Assembly (NCBI GenBank): GCA_036346405.1
Contig: CM070559.1
Span: 43,638,518-43,702,517, forward strand
Length of the DNA: 64,000 nucleotides
Source of the DNA: Phyllostachys edulis
Taxonomy: Eukaryota > Streptophyta > Magnoliopsida > Poales > Poaceae
Direction of reading: 5' to 3'
Both the position numbers and the translations under genes were made by a program. The notes under the pieces are model-generated. The model was not told where the DNA came from. It saw nothing but the letters and a program-made list of their open reading frames with translations, and did not search any database. Positions 20,236 through 29,922 of the stretch are shown one piece after another. Position 1 is the first letter of the stretch. Every line of letters starts with the position of its first letter.

Positions 20236-21814
20236 CGTTGGGTCACGGGTAGGCTACGATAGCTACAAACAAAAATTCTACCACGCAAACCAGGAAGCCA
20301 TGCAAGTAGATGATCATAGATCGTTACCACCAGACGCGCAGAACAGCGGAAGAAGGGTTGGAGCAGCCTGGTCCAACGAAGGGCGCGTCGATGTAGTGGT
20401 CGAGTCGATCGTCAATGTCCAAAGAAGTCGATCTGCGTGGTCGTAGTCGATCGTCTCCTCCAGCAACGTCTGTGGTTCCTTGTGAAGATCGCGGATCGTC
20501 CTCAAGCGCAACAATCGTAGTAGCGCCTCTACGGTATCCACACGTCCAGGGAAGGAACAACCGAACGTCGGTGTGCCAGCACCAAGTCGCACGGTGGAGC
20601 TCTCAGGAAGATGGCGGCTAGGGTTTTGGTGGTGTTTCACGCTTCCATCCCAACAGCCTCATGCACCTCCTTATATAGTGCTTGTGACGGATCCTATCCG
20701 AACACGTTTACGAATCGTATTCGTACTGGTTTGTTCCAACCCGTTAAGTGTGTGACCCTGTAGGTTCATGTGTAGTTCGGTTGTGACTCGGAAACCGTTT
20801 CCGATCACGCGAGTCGAATGCGGCTCCTAGCGTAACATATCGATTCCGAATACACACAAATTATATCGGACGAACCTTAATGCAATATGATCTCGACTAG
20901 GTCCTCATCACTTACGACTAGGTCCTATCTTTATCGACCGGTTCGTATTTGGTCACGACCAACTCGTAATTGCTTACGACGAATTACGACCACTCTGTGA
21001 CTACGTTCGACCGATCTCGACCAGCTTAGTATCTCATATACGACCCAATCAGAATCGTCGAACTAAGCGACCTACTCGTGTATACTCCCTTTGCCTCACG
21101 ATGTCCGGGTCGAACTCCGGTGAGATGTTGTGTCATCCATGGACTGCTCAATACTTTCTCGATCGAGTGTCGATAACTTTACGTGGTGAACACTTGACTA
21201 CTAGTGGCATGGCCATGCACTTTCTTTATCCGATCACAACGAGGGCCCAGAGACATCTCTCTGTTATGTTAGGAGGGCAAATCCATATCCCATCAAATAC
21301 ATTCCTCTCCATGTTTCAGAGCATACCCAAAGCTACCTTTATAACTACCCGATTCACGGTGTAGCGTTTGGCAACCCCTAAGAGTGCTCTTACACATGTA
21401 GGAAACCATCTTGATCTCGTGTCTAAGGATTATACATCATCATTGCTTGAGACCAACTAACGACACATAGATTCATAACAATCTCAATAGTGTCTCAATG
21501 TGGGTCTTATCCAACATCATGTTCTCTAACATGTGTCCATATTATTGGTTTGATATCTCCATATCTATGACTTGTGAAACATAGTCATCAACCAACACAT
21601 ATGCTAGTCTATTCATATGTGTCCACATATGTTTACGACCAGGGATCGTGTAAGAATAATTATCGCAGGAATATAGAGTTTCACAACCAAGTCACATACT
21701 TGATAATAAATATTAACAATATTATTCTAGGAACAAGATAACACATTATCCAATGTCATGAACATAATGAAATATAATCATCTCTATGATTGCCTCTAGG
21801 GCATATTTCCAACA
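20236..21814 (-). repeat. 5' LTR of the BARE-like copia element
   Basis: 1579 bp. The outer end (plus-strand right side) matches the partner LTR closely and is followed by target duplication CAAGC at 21815-21819. The inner end begins CGTTGGG instead of TGTTGGG, one transition in the terminal base. Confidence 0.93.
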
Positions 21815-21881
21815 CAAGCCACTATGGACTTTTGTTAGGGGAGACCACGGAGGTCGTACACCCTACGCACCACGAGGGTGA
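21815..21881. repeat. Right remainder of the split 125-bp array unit
   Basis: Starts CAAGCCACTATGGACTTTTG and runs to CACCACGAGGGTG, continuing exactly the fifth array-5 unit that stops at 13350 (the CAAGC is the duplicated target). Confidence 0.9.
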
Positions 21882-22324
21882 AATCCCTTAGAGGGAAAGT
21901 GTCTTGAGAGCCCATACAAGATTTATATGTCGGGAATGTCCCCTAACAATAGCATGTTAGGGGGCAGTCCTCGTAGCGAGCCTTCATCGCTCGTGTCGCA
22001 TGGACGTCATGCGTCCCGGGGGTGATGGTTGGCCTCAGAATCCTTAGCCTTCTGGCTGCGAGGGTGCCTTGAACTGCTCACCCTTGGCTGGGCCTTGCAT
22101 CGACTCGCACAAGGGAGGAGGACGCGCATGGGAGCCCCAGGGCATGTAGGACGTTGCCATCCCGAGGTGGATGGCCCTGATTTCTGACGAGGGTGCTCGG
22201 CTGGGGCTCCTTCAAAGAGCAGATGGGTCGTCCATGAGATCATTGCCCTCCGGAGCCGGAGGAGGTTTCGTGGACTTAGAGTATTTTTTAGTAGGAGACA
22301 TAGCCTTTTATCGATTAGCTACGT
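21882..22324. other. 5' internal leader of the Dasheng-like element
   Basis: Sequence between the last array and the primer-binding site, in the position of a gypsy leader/gag start. A 78-codon minus frame (22243-22007) has no recognised domain. No array present. Confidence 0.4.
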
Positions 22325-22342
22325 CCCCACGGTCGGCGCCAA
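22325..22342 (-). other. Primer-binding site of the Dasheng-like element
   Basis: Minus strand TTGGCGCCGACCGTGGGG lies directly after the LTR. TGGCGCC-type primer sites are usual for RIRE2/Dasheng-like rice gypsy elements. It fixes the 5' end at the right. Confidence 0.75.
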
Positions 22343-22765
22343 TGTTGTAGGTGTAAAAACCAAACACGAGTGACGGGGTGGACGTCTGCCATCTGACGGG
22401 CCATCGCCCACGAGGATAAAAAATGACATGAGGATTTATACAGGTTCGGGGTCCGAGAGGACCTCCTACTCTGCTCGGTGAGCCAACAGGGGTTACCTCA
22501 GGAGAGGGAGCCCCGAGGGCTCACCAGTTTGAACATGTTTCTTTATTGCTCAAGAGAGCCATCCTTTTGAAAGGAGGGATACATGGGGTATTTATAGGCT
22601 CTTGGGCCTGTACAAATGACCAAAATACCCCTTGGGGGTATAGCCACACTATGAATACAAGTGAGGGGTATTACAGTCTTTTATTATCTCAACAGAATTT
22701 CTTGGAGTGCAAGACGTGTCTTCGCAAAGCGGGCCTGTCGAGCAGGATCAATTATTCTTACAACA
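22343..22765 (-). repeat. 5' LTR of the Dasheng-like element
   Basis: 423 bp, TGTTGTAGG...TTACAACA, followed by target duplication GGTCC (22766-22770). Aligns along its whole length with 5818-6245. Confidence 0.9.
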
Positions 22766-22770
22766 GGTCC

Positions 22771-23985
22771 TAGGTAATCCGGTGATAAAATCTATACCGA
22801 TTTGTTCCCACTTCCTTTCGAGAATTGGTAAAGGCTGCAGCAATCCAGCTGGCTTTTGATGTTCTACCTTGACTCTTTGGCATACATCATAGCATGCACT
22901 AAATTGAACAATCTCTCGCTTCATACTGACTCACCAATACTTTTTTTTTCAGATCCTGGTACATCTTAGTACTTCCCCGATGAATAGAATAAGGTGATTC
23001 GTGGACTTCCTTCAGAATCAACTGTTTTGTTTCTTGGTGATCAGGTACACAAATTCGGTTACCGAACCAAACGCTACCTTGCTCATCCTTAGAAAATCCT
23101 GGGCTTTGCCTCTTCTCATGTTTTTCTTGATTTCTTTGATATCTTCATCTTCTTTTTGATATTCTCTGATTTGATCTCGAACGGTTGGTTGAACTTCCAA
23201 AGTGTTTGCACAAACCTGCTTAACAATATCTAAATGCCTCAATTCTTCATATAGTTTTGGCTGTCTTTCTTGAACCATCATAGTGTTGCAATACCCTTTT
23301 CGACTTAGGGCATCTGCCACTACGTTTGCTTTGCCTGGATGGTAACGGATTCCAAGGTCATAATCCTTTATTAGTTCTAACCATCTCCTTTGCCTGAGGT
23401 TTAGTTCTGACTGAGTGAAGATGTATTTCAAGCTTTTGTGATCCGTAAAAATCTCACAACGACTACCAATGAGGTAATGCTGCCAAATTTTTCAAGGAAT
23501 GCACAATTACGGCTAATTCTAAATCATGTGTGGGGTAATTTCCTTTTTGAGGCTTCGATTGGCAGATGCATAGGCCACGACTTTACCTTCTTGCATCAAT
23601 ACACATCCAAGGCATTGACGAGAGGCGTCACAGAAAACCTCAAAGTCTTTATGGATGTCAGGTAATACTAACACAAGTGTTGATACTAGTCTTTTCTTTA
23701 ATTCCTAGAAACTTTGCTCGCAAGTATCTGTACATTCAAACTTCTTCTCTTTCTTCAAAGCTGAGTTATAGGTCTAGCGGTTTTGGAGAAACCTTCGATT
23801 AATCTTCGGTAATACCCAACTAAACCAAGGAAACTCCTTAATTCGGTGGCGGACTTGGGTTGCCTCCAATCCATTACGGCTTCAAACTTTGCGGGATCTA
23901 CTGCAACTCCTCCTTTTGACACGATATGTCTGAGAAAAGCTACTTGGCTTAGCCAAAATTCACTTTTACTGAATTTGGCATAGAG
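22771..23985 (-). pseudogene. Gypsy RNase H and integrase N-terminal part
   Basis: Minus strand, upstream half of the split integrase gene. The frame 23431-23018 begins MKYIFTQSELNLRQRRWLE and has YHPGKANVVADALSRKG, the classical end of gypsy RNase H, then runs into the integrase N-terminal linker. Between 23985 and 23432 the RT thumb and first RNase H half (a LSQVAFLRHIVS-like segment near 23950) are present with frameshifts. Near the insertion point the frame reads IDFITGLPRTQSG, the integrase catalytic start, and continues at 5812. Confidence 0.85.
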
Positions 23986-24669
23986 CTACTGCTCTCTGAG
24001 TTTTTCCAAAACTGTCCTGAGATGCTTCTCATACTCTTCTTCATCCTTTGAGTAGATGAGAATGTCATCAATAAATATGACCACAAACTTATCTAAGAAT
24101 TCCATGAATACTTTATTCATCATATTCATGAAATAGGCCGATGCATTCGTCAAATCGAATGACATTACTGTAAACTCGTACAGTCCATATCTTGTGGTGA
24201 AAGCAGTCTTGGGGATGTCTTCTGGTCTGTTCCTCAATTGGTGATAATAGGATCTTAAGTCAATCTTGGAGAAAACATTTACTCCTTTCAACTGATCAAA
24301 TAGGTCGTTGATCCTGGGTAACAGATACTTGTTCTTGATTGTGACTTCATTGAGCGATCTGTAATCCACACACATCCTCATACTATTGTCTTTCTTTTTG
24401 ATAAACAGTACTAGTGCTCCCCAAGGTGATGAGCTTGGTTGAATTTAACCCTTGTCTTGCAATTCTTCGATTTGCTTCTTCAATTCTGCCAACTCATTTG
24501 CAGGCATTTTGTAGGGTCTCTTTGAAATCAGAGTCATCCCTGGAACTAGGTCAATTAGGAACATGATGTCCCTATCTGGTGGCATACCGGGTAGTTCCTC
24601 AGGAAATACAACCGGGTATTCATTTACCACTAGAATGTCTTTTAACTTTACTTCCTTTAGACTGGTCAT
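23986..24669 (-). pseudogene. Gypsy reverse transcriptase
   Basis: The frame 24669-24445 carries YPVVFPEELPGMPPDRDI and KRPYKMPANELAELKKQI, the RT entry region. The frame 24381-23986 follows with MCVDYRSLNEVTIKN, LPRINDLFDQL, FSKIDLRSYYHQ and the catalytic FIDDILIYSK. One TAA interrupts the join (about 24446). The core is close to normal length, so decay here is mild. Confidence 0.92.
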
Positions 24670-24783
24670 GATAGGACTTTCTCTAACGAAAGTCTCGGGT
24701 CTGAACTCTACTTCAATTCCTTGTTCATTGGATAGGGTGATAAACCTATTGACACAATCTAACTGGTCTTGATTCTTGGCTAG

Positions 24784-25134
24784 CTAATCCATTTCGAGAA
24801 TCATATCCAATCCTTGGGATTGCAAGACTATTAAGTCTGCCAAGAAAGGTGCTCCTGATATTTCCAAGGTAAGGTTTGGGCATAGAGAACTAGTCATCAT
24901 TTCCGAGCCCGGAGAAAGGATTAACATAGGGTTAACTAAAGGAGAGATAGATAACCTATATTTTTCCACAAACTTATTTGAAACGAAAGAATGCGAAGCT
25001 CCTAAGTCAAATAAAACTGATGTTGTTATTGAATTGACAAGGAACGTACCAAGGACCACATCTGGTGTAGTCTGAGCTTCTTCTGTTGTGACGTGATTCA
25101 CACGTTCTTTCATGTACTGAATTGATGGCTTCAC
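24784..25134 (-). pseudogene. Gypsy aspartic protease
   Basis: 116-codon frame: VLGTFLVNSITTSVLFDLGASHSFVS is the retropepsin region (quoted in two parts: VLGTFLVNS and FDLGASHSF). The usual Asp-Ser-Gly-Ala is Asp-Leu-Gly-Ala here; the catalytic aspartate remains. The frame ends with GLDMILEMD, typical of the protease C-terminus, then a stop where Trp-Leu normally follows. Confidence 0.85.
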
Positions 25135-25711
25135 AACTGGAGTGCTGTCAGGTGCCGGAATTCCCTGATTTGGTCGGGTTGGGGTTGCTGCTTCTTAGGG
25201 CACTTATTGGCATAGTGCCCTACTTCATTACAATAGAAACAGGTAACTCCTGCAGTGAAGGTAGTGGGGGCCTTCTTCTGAAACTGGCCTCTAGGAGAAG
25301 TGTTACGAAAACCGGGGTTGACTGGGCGCTGAGCTAGCGTAGGTGCCTTGGACGGGGAGGACTAAAATCTCCCCTATTGAATTGGTTGAGACTGAGTGGT
25401 GCGGGGCTTGGGAAAAACCCCCAAGTTGAACTTCTGCTTTGCTATCCTCCTTTTGCGGTTTTCCATCTCTAGGTGCTTGCCTTCCTAGCGGATAGCCTTG
25501 TTCATCAACTGTTGAAAGTCGATGTAGTCTTAAGCAATGAGGCGGATAGAGAGATCATCATTGAGCCCTTCCAAAAAACGTTCTTGCTTGGCTTCATCAG
25601 TTGCAACATCTTCAGGTGCATATCGAGCTAACTAATTGAACTTGTACAAATAATCATTGATGAAGCGGTTTTCTTGATGCAAGGTGCGAACTCTTTCTTC
25701 TTCAGGGTTAT
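25135..25711 (-). pseudogene. Gypsy gag C-terminal part with CCHC zinc knuckle
   Basis: Minus strand. A zinc knuckle CFYCNEVGHYANKC is encoded at 25242-25200. Upstream, the retrotransposon-gag region shows LARYAPEDVATDEAKQERF and FLEGLNDDLSIRLIA, interrupted by several stops. The N-terminal gag is absent: at about 25711 the sequence switches to LTR sequence. In a live element gag packages the RNA. Confidence 0.85.
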
Positions 25712-27115
25712 AATAATTTAAAATATAATTTAAATTATTTGAAATATTGGGATCAATCCTCATAAAAGATGTAACTTGCCTTGCTCAATTAATTGTTGTT
25801 TTGAAACAGTGTTGAAATCTAGTTCTCCGAAGTTGTCGAAATCTATACGCGAAAATAAGTCAAATTCAAAAAAAAAAGCAAAAAAATTCAAATAAACTTG
25901 AAATTAAATAATTTATGTTATGGGAGATAGATATTGAATTTATATGAATTTAGGAATCAAAATCAACGGAGTCGGAGGTCGTATGAAGGAGAACGAGCAT
26001 CCAAAATATTTATCGGGAATGAAATCTTGAAAATTAGAAAGGAGGGAATATTCCTGGAATATTATGTTCTGGTTTTACAAAGCAACAACACAGTGTACGA
26101 CATCTTGGGCCTACTTGCTAGATAAAGAAAGAGAGAAAGAGAGAAAGGACTCTGAGTATGACTGTCGGTACCCAGATTTCTGAATTCGGAACCCTCTGTA
26201 TTTATATGCACTAGTCCCTGGATCAGTAGCTAGTGCATACAGTTACATCATTAAATATCAACACATATCTTGGAAATATCAAACTATAGTATAATATTGA
26301 ACAAAAGAGTAATTACCTTATGGTGGAAGCTTACAATTACCGCCCTTCAGGCTAAACAACTCAAATGAACTGCAGCGGAAGAAGATAACCCCAAGTGATG
26401 GCCCATCCATATGCTCACAAGAAATTGACGGGGGCTCATGACCTACTATTCTGGTGTCGGAACCGGGAGTAACACCCCCAAATCCTCTGTGTATTCTGAA
26501 CTAATCCCATGATCAGTAGCTAGTTCAAATAGTAAATAAATATGGTAATATCCATAATTCGCACAACTTTATTAATAAATATCAGAGTTTATTACAAGAA
26601 AAGCTTACGAGCCAACAATAAAGAACACAACGGAAGACGAAGAAGAAGTAGTAGAGCCCAGCTAATCTGCCACAGGCAATCGACTGGGGAAGTGGCCTAG
26701 TCGTCGAGATCCACACTGGTAGCGAAGTCATTCTCCTCTTAACAATATTTTATTAAGTAAGGGTGAGCATAAAAATGTACTCCACAAGTTACACCCATAA
26801 CAGAGTTAATGCATGCACAGATATTATCAAAGGAAATCTTATAAGGTTGTTTATGCAAAAGCAATATTTGATATTTTAAATACAATACTAAGTTCAAAAG
26901 CTCAAGTTTTACAATATCCAAAATTGAGTTTTAACTGAATTAGCAAAGCTAACGTAGGCACCAACCTAACACTAACTTAAACATGGGCACCAACCCGAGG
27001 CTTCAACCCATAATTTTTCTCATGGACACCCATCCATGTTATAAACTATTTTATAAAACACTTTCAAAACAAAATCAAAGTCTAATCCGCGAAAGGCTTT
27101 GTTCAGCATGTCTAT

Positions 27116-27193
27116 GACCGTGGACACGGTTATTCGAATAGTTTGACACTCTGCAGAGTTTGTACAACTTTACCCACAAGAGATAATTGACTT
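27116..27193 (-). other. Conserved palindromic block of the gypsy LTRs (copy B)
   Basis: Same 78-base length as in LTR A. The central palindrome is TTATTCGAATAG at 27130-27141, with one C-to-T change against CTATTCGAATAG. Confidence 0.6.
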
Positions 27194-27261
27194 TTATTAT
27201 TCGTCTGACACACTTCTGAAGGTGCGACTAAGTGGTTATCACGAGGCATTTCCAATGCACC

Positions 27262-27337
27262 ATTCCAACATAGCGCAAGAGGGTCTTTTCGGCGGATTAC
27301 GCCATCCGCCAAAGACCCTCTTGCGCTATGTTGGAAT
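27262..27337. repeat. 76-bp near-perfect palindrome within solo LTR B
   Basis: Left arm 27262-27297 begins ATTCCAACATAGCGCAAGAG and ends GGCGGAT. Right arm 27304-27337 is its reverse complement apart from a two-base bulge. The centre is six bases. The right arm matches the position and flank (GGAATACATAAAA) of LTR A, whereas the left arm replaces sequence present in LTR A. Confidence 0.9.
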
Positions 27338-29844
27338 ACATAAAAAGTAGGTCATTTTGGCACCCTCACATCAATATGGCACAACTAACAGTGGAATTTT
27401 GCAAATTAATTAGCCTGGTTTATCCCATACCAGACTTGTGGTAGTACAGAAGGGCTCAATAATCCGCAGCTCGCAAACCGGTCGTTAATTGACTGGGAGA
27501 CTTCCAAAACAACACCTGGACCTCAACCATTCACTACATTGAGCCCGTGCATAGACCTACACCCACCAACTATCTAGTTCGCCCAAGTCCAAACCAGTTT
27601 TTATTTTACTTTTAAAATCATTTGTAAATTTCTATGGCACATCAATGCCATAAACACATTTTAAAACCATATTTGATTTTTGGCTTAAAATTCCCCAAAT
27701 TGAATAATTTTGGGTCTAAGCATGACAAAGCATAATTATTCCCAAAATATTCCGGTTCATACTATTGCATCAACTAGATTTTATCTAAGGTGAAAAGGTA
27801 TGGATAATTTAATGTCAAGATCTGGCCACACAAATGGAATTGGGAATAACTATAAATTTTTTTAAAAAATTAAATTAACTTGAATATAAATAAGTATGCA
27901 ATAATAATTTAAAACATAATTTAAATAATTTAAAATACTAGGATCAAATATGATCAAAGGTTGTAACTTGCCTTGCTCAATTAGATATTGTTCTCAAACG
28001 GCAAAACCGGCGGCGGCTTGGGTGGCGGTGATTCCAACGAACGGCGACGATTCGGTGGCCCATGAGGGTATCATTTGTAAGAGGAGAACGAGGCGAACTT
28101 GGTGCTCACCTTAGCGGCGGAGGGGCGTGCACGGGTGGCCGGCGATGAGGGGAGAGGAGGCGGCGCGGTGCGGGCTCACGACGGCGTGGCGTTGCGATGG
28201 CGTTTCAGCGAAATCAAGAGAAGCACCGCGCAGAACGTGCGAAGGCGAAGCTGGTGGTGTGGTCAGTGGTGGTGGGGCTCCACTATAGGTGTCACAATCA
28301 TTCGAGGAGCGGTGTTCGGCCAACGGCGATAAAACTTCGTTTGCGGTGAGAGGAAAGGAGGAGGAGAGGTAAAACTTCGGGCGATGGATGAGGAGAGAAG
28401 GGGCTCCCAGAGCTCTCCTTTACAGGGGTGGAGGTGGACCAGATGACGAGATTGATGCGGCGTGGACTGCGACAGCATGACGCGTTCCGGCAAAACGAGC
28501 GCGCGGAAATAGGGGAAAAGGCCAGAAAGAGGGGAGGAGGGATACATGGATTTGATTGCCGGCAATTTCATGAGGAAAACGGAAGGAAATTAGACGGTTT
28601 TTGAAAGCTTCCGAGGCACTAATGGCGGCAGGCTATGTGGCGGTTCAGCAGAGAGTAGCAGAACCAGAGGAAGAAGAAAGAAATGAAAAAGAGGGAAAAG
28701 GAAAGAATGGGAAAAGAAGAAAAAGGAAAGGGGGGAAAAGGGAAAAAATGAAGAAAGAAAAGAAAATGATTTTAAGCCAAGAGTAGAAATTGAAACGAAA
28801 TTATAAGATTTTTATTTTGAAGAAAATTCAAATATAAATTCGAATTTTGAAACTCGGCTCAGATTTGAATTTGAGATTAATTCAAAACAAGAATTTGAAT
28901 CTAGAATTGGCCGCAAAATATTTGATTTTGGAACAAGGATTTGAATTGAAACTTAGAATTTAGATTTTGATTGGGTGTTGATTTGAGATTCGACGTTTGA
29001 TTTTCGAATTTCAGAAAAAGTAATAAATCAAATAGAATTTTACAAAATAGCAAATATAGTTCAAAAATTCTAGAAAAATTCGTAGAAATTCCTTGAATTA
29101 TTTTGAACTTAATGAAATTATTCCAAACAAAAAGTTGGCTTTTTTATTTTTGCACATAAATTATTATTAATTTTTGGAAAATTGGAAAAATTGTTTTAAA
29201 ATCCAGAAAATTAATTAATTTCCTTTTAACTTTAAACCCAAATAAAAACCTAGAAAACTCAATAAATTTTATTTTTTACTTTTAAAATTTTGGAAAGTTA
29301 AGAAAAGCAATAAAACTCTTTTAAATATCAGAAAATCGAATAGAATAATAACTTTATTAATTTTATTTTTGGTAACACAACTTGGGATGTTACATCCGAT
29401 GTCCTTCGTTGTAGCCACATGCGTAGAAGTTGTAATCCTTCTCGGCAACTTTGAAGGCTTTTGATATTTATTTTGAGTGTAGCATGTGAGTAAAGTATTC
29501 TGCAAGTCTTGAGAAAAATGCAAATGCATAGCTTTAACAAATGAGGCTTATATGGTTCTTTTGCACAAAATAATATTTTAAGTTTCAATAGTTTTCATAA
29601 AGCAAATTTGATAAAACTAGTTTTGATAAATAAATTAATTGTATCACTAATGGAGGTACTAGCTACCAACTGCTAGTATCGTGGCTCTAGACGCCAAGGT
29701 TCAAAGGATAGGGCTCTAGCTGCCCAACTAGCTCTAGCTACCAGAATAACAATCCAAGAGTTCTGACTACTCAAAGATTCCTAAAATATTTCTTTAAAAA
29801 CAAAACTAAAATCTACCATGTGAAAACGCACCTTGCCCGCCCTT

Positions 29845-29922
29845 GACTGTGGACACGGCTATTCGAATAGTTTTACACTCTACAGAAGTTGTACATCTTG
29901 ACCCACACGAGCTAATCGACTC
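29845..29922 (-). other. Conserved palindromic block of the gypsy LTRs (copy F/C)
   Basis: 78 bases, with the perfect palindrome CTATTCGAATAG at 29859-29870 following GTGGACACGG. Confidence 0.6.

Larger units (their letters stand above)
13351..21814 (-). mobile_element. Ty1/copia retrotransposon, BARE-1/Angela type
   Basis: 8464 bp, LTRs 13351-14914 and 20236-21814, perfect 5-bp duplication CAAGC (13346-13350, 21815-21819). On the minus strand the LTR begins TGTTGGAAATATGCCCTAG, the hallmark of BARE-1/RIRE1/Angela elements. Order on the minus strand is gag-protease-integrase-RT-RNase H, as in copia. Coding is broken by frameshifts and stops, and the first integrase aspartate is changed. It is the youngest layer of this nest because it sits inside the Dasheng-like array. 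Confidence 0.93.
5818..22765 (-). mobile_element. Large non-autonomous LTR retrotransposon, Dasheng/RIRE2-like
   Basis: Bounded by LTRs of 428 and 423 bp starting TGTTGTAGGTG and ending TTCTTACAACA, flanked by a perfect 5-bp duplication GGTCC (5813-5817, 22766-22770). A polypurine tract next to the left LTR and a TTGGCGCC-type primer-binding site next to the right LTR show it runs on the minus strand. After removing the nested copia (8.5 kb) it is about 8.5 kb. It has no recognisable gag or pol of its own; instead it holds a GC-rich gene-like segment and five tandem arrays. Short LTRs of ~0.43 kb, no coding capacity and internal repeats match what is known of rice Dasheng, which borrows RIRE2 proteins. 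Family name is inference. Confidence 0.85.
1557..25711 (-). mobile_element. Ty3/gypsy chromovirus (Tekay/Del type), split by a nested insertion and cut at its gag end
   Basis: Minus-strand LTR retrotransposon: 3' LTR 1557-4758, polypurine tract, chromodomain and integrase (4794-5812), then after the nested element RNase H, reverse transcriptase, protease and gag (22771-25711). The order gag-PR-RT-RH-IN-chromodomain and the ~3.2 kb LTR starting TGTAACATCC fit the Tekay/Del chromovirus lineage. Several in-frame stops replace expected Trp or Gln codons, so it is dead. The gag end stops at about 25711, where the sequence passes directly into the middle of another LTR of the same family: the primer-binding site and half the 5' LTR are missing, consistent with illegitimate recombination. 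Confidence 0.85.
26455..29394 (-). mobile_element. Gypsy-family solo LTR (B)
   Basis: 2940 bp from TGTCGGAACCGGG to GGGATGTTACA, complete TG/CA ends, aligned with LTRs A and E. Flanks TCTGG and TCCGA differ by two transitions, so the target duplication is probable but eroded. Contains the conserved block (27116-27193), a GC-rich segment (28000-28570) and an unusual 76-bp palindrome at 27262-27337. Confidence 0.75.
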
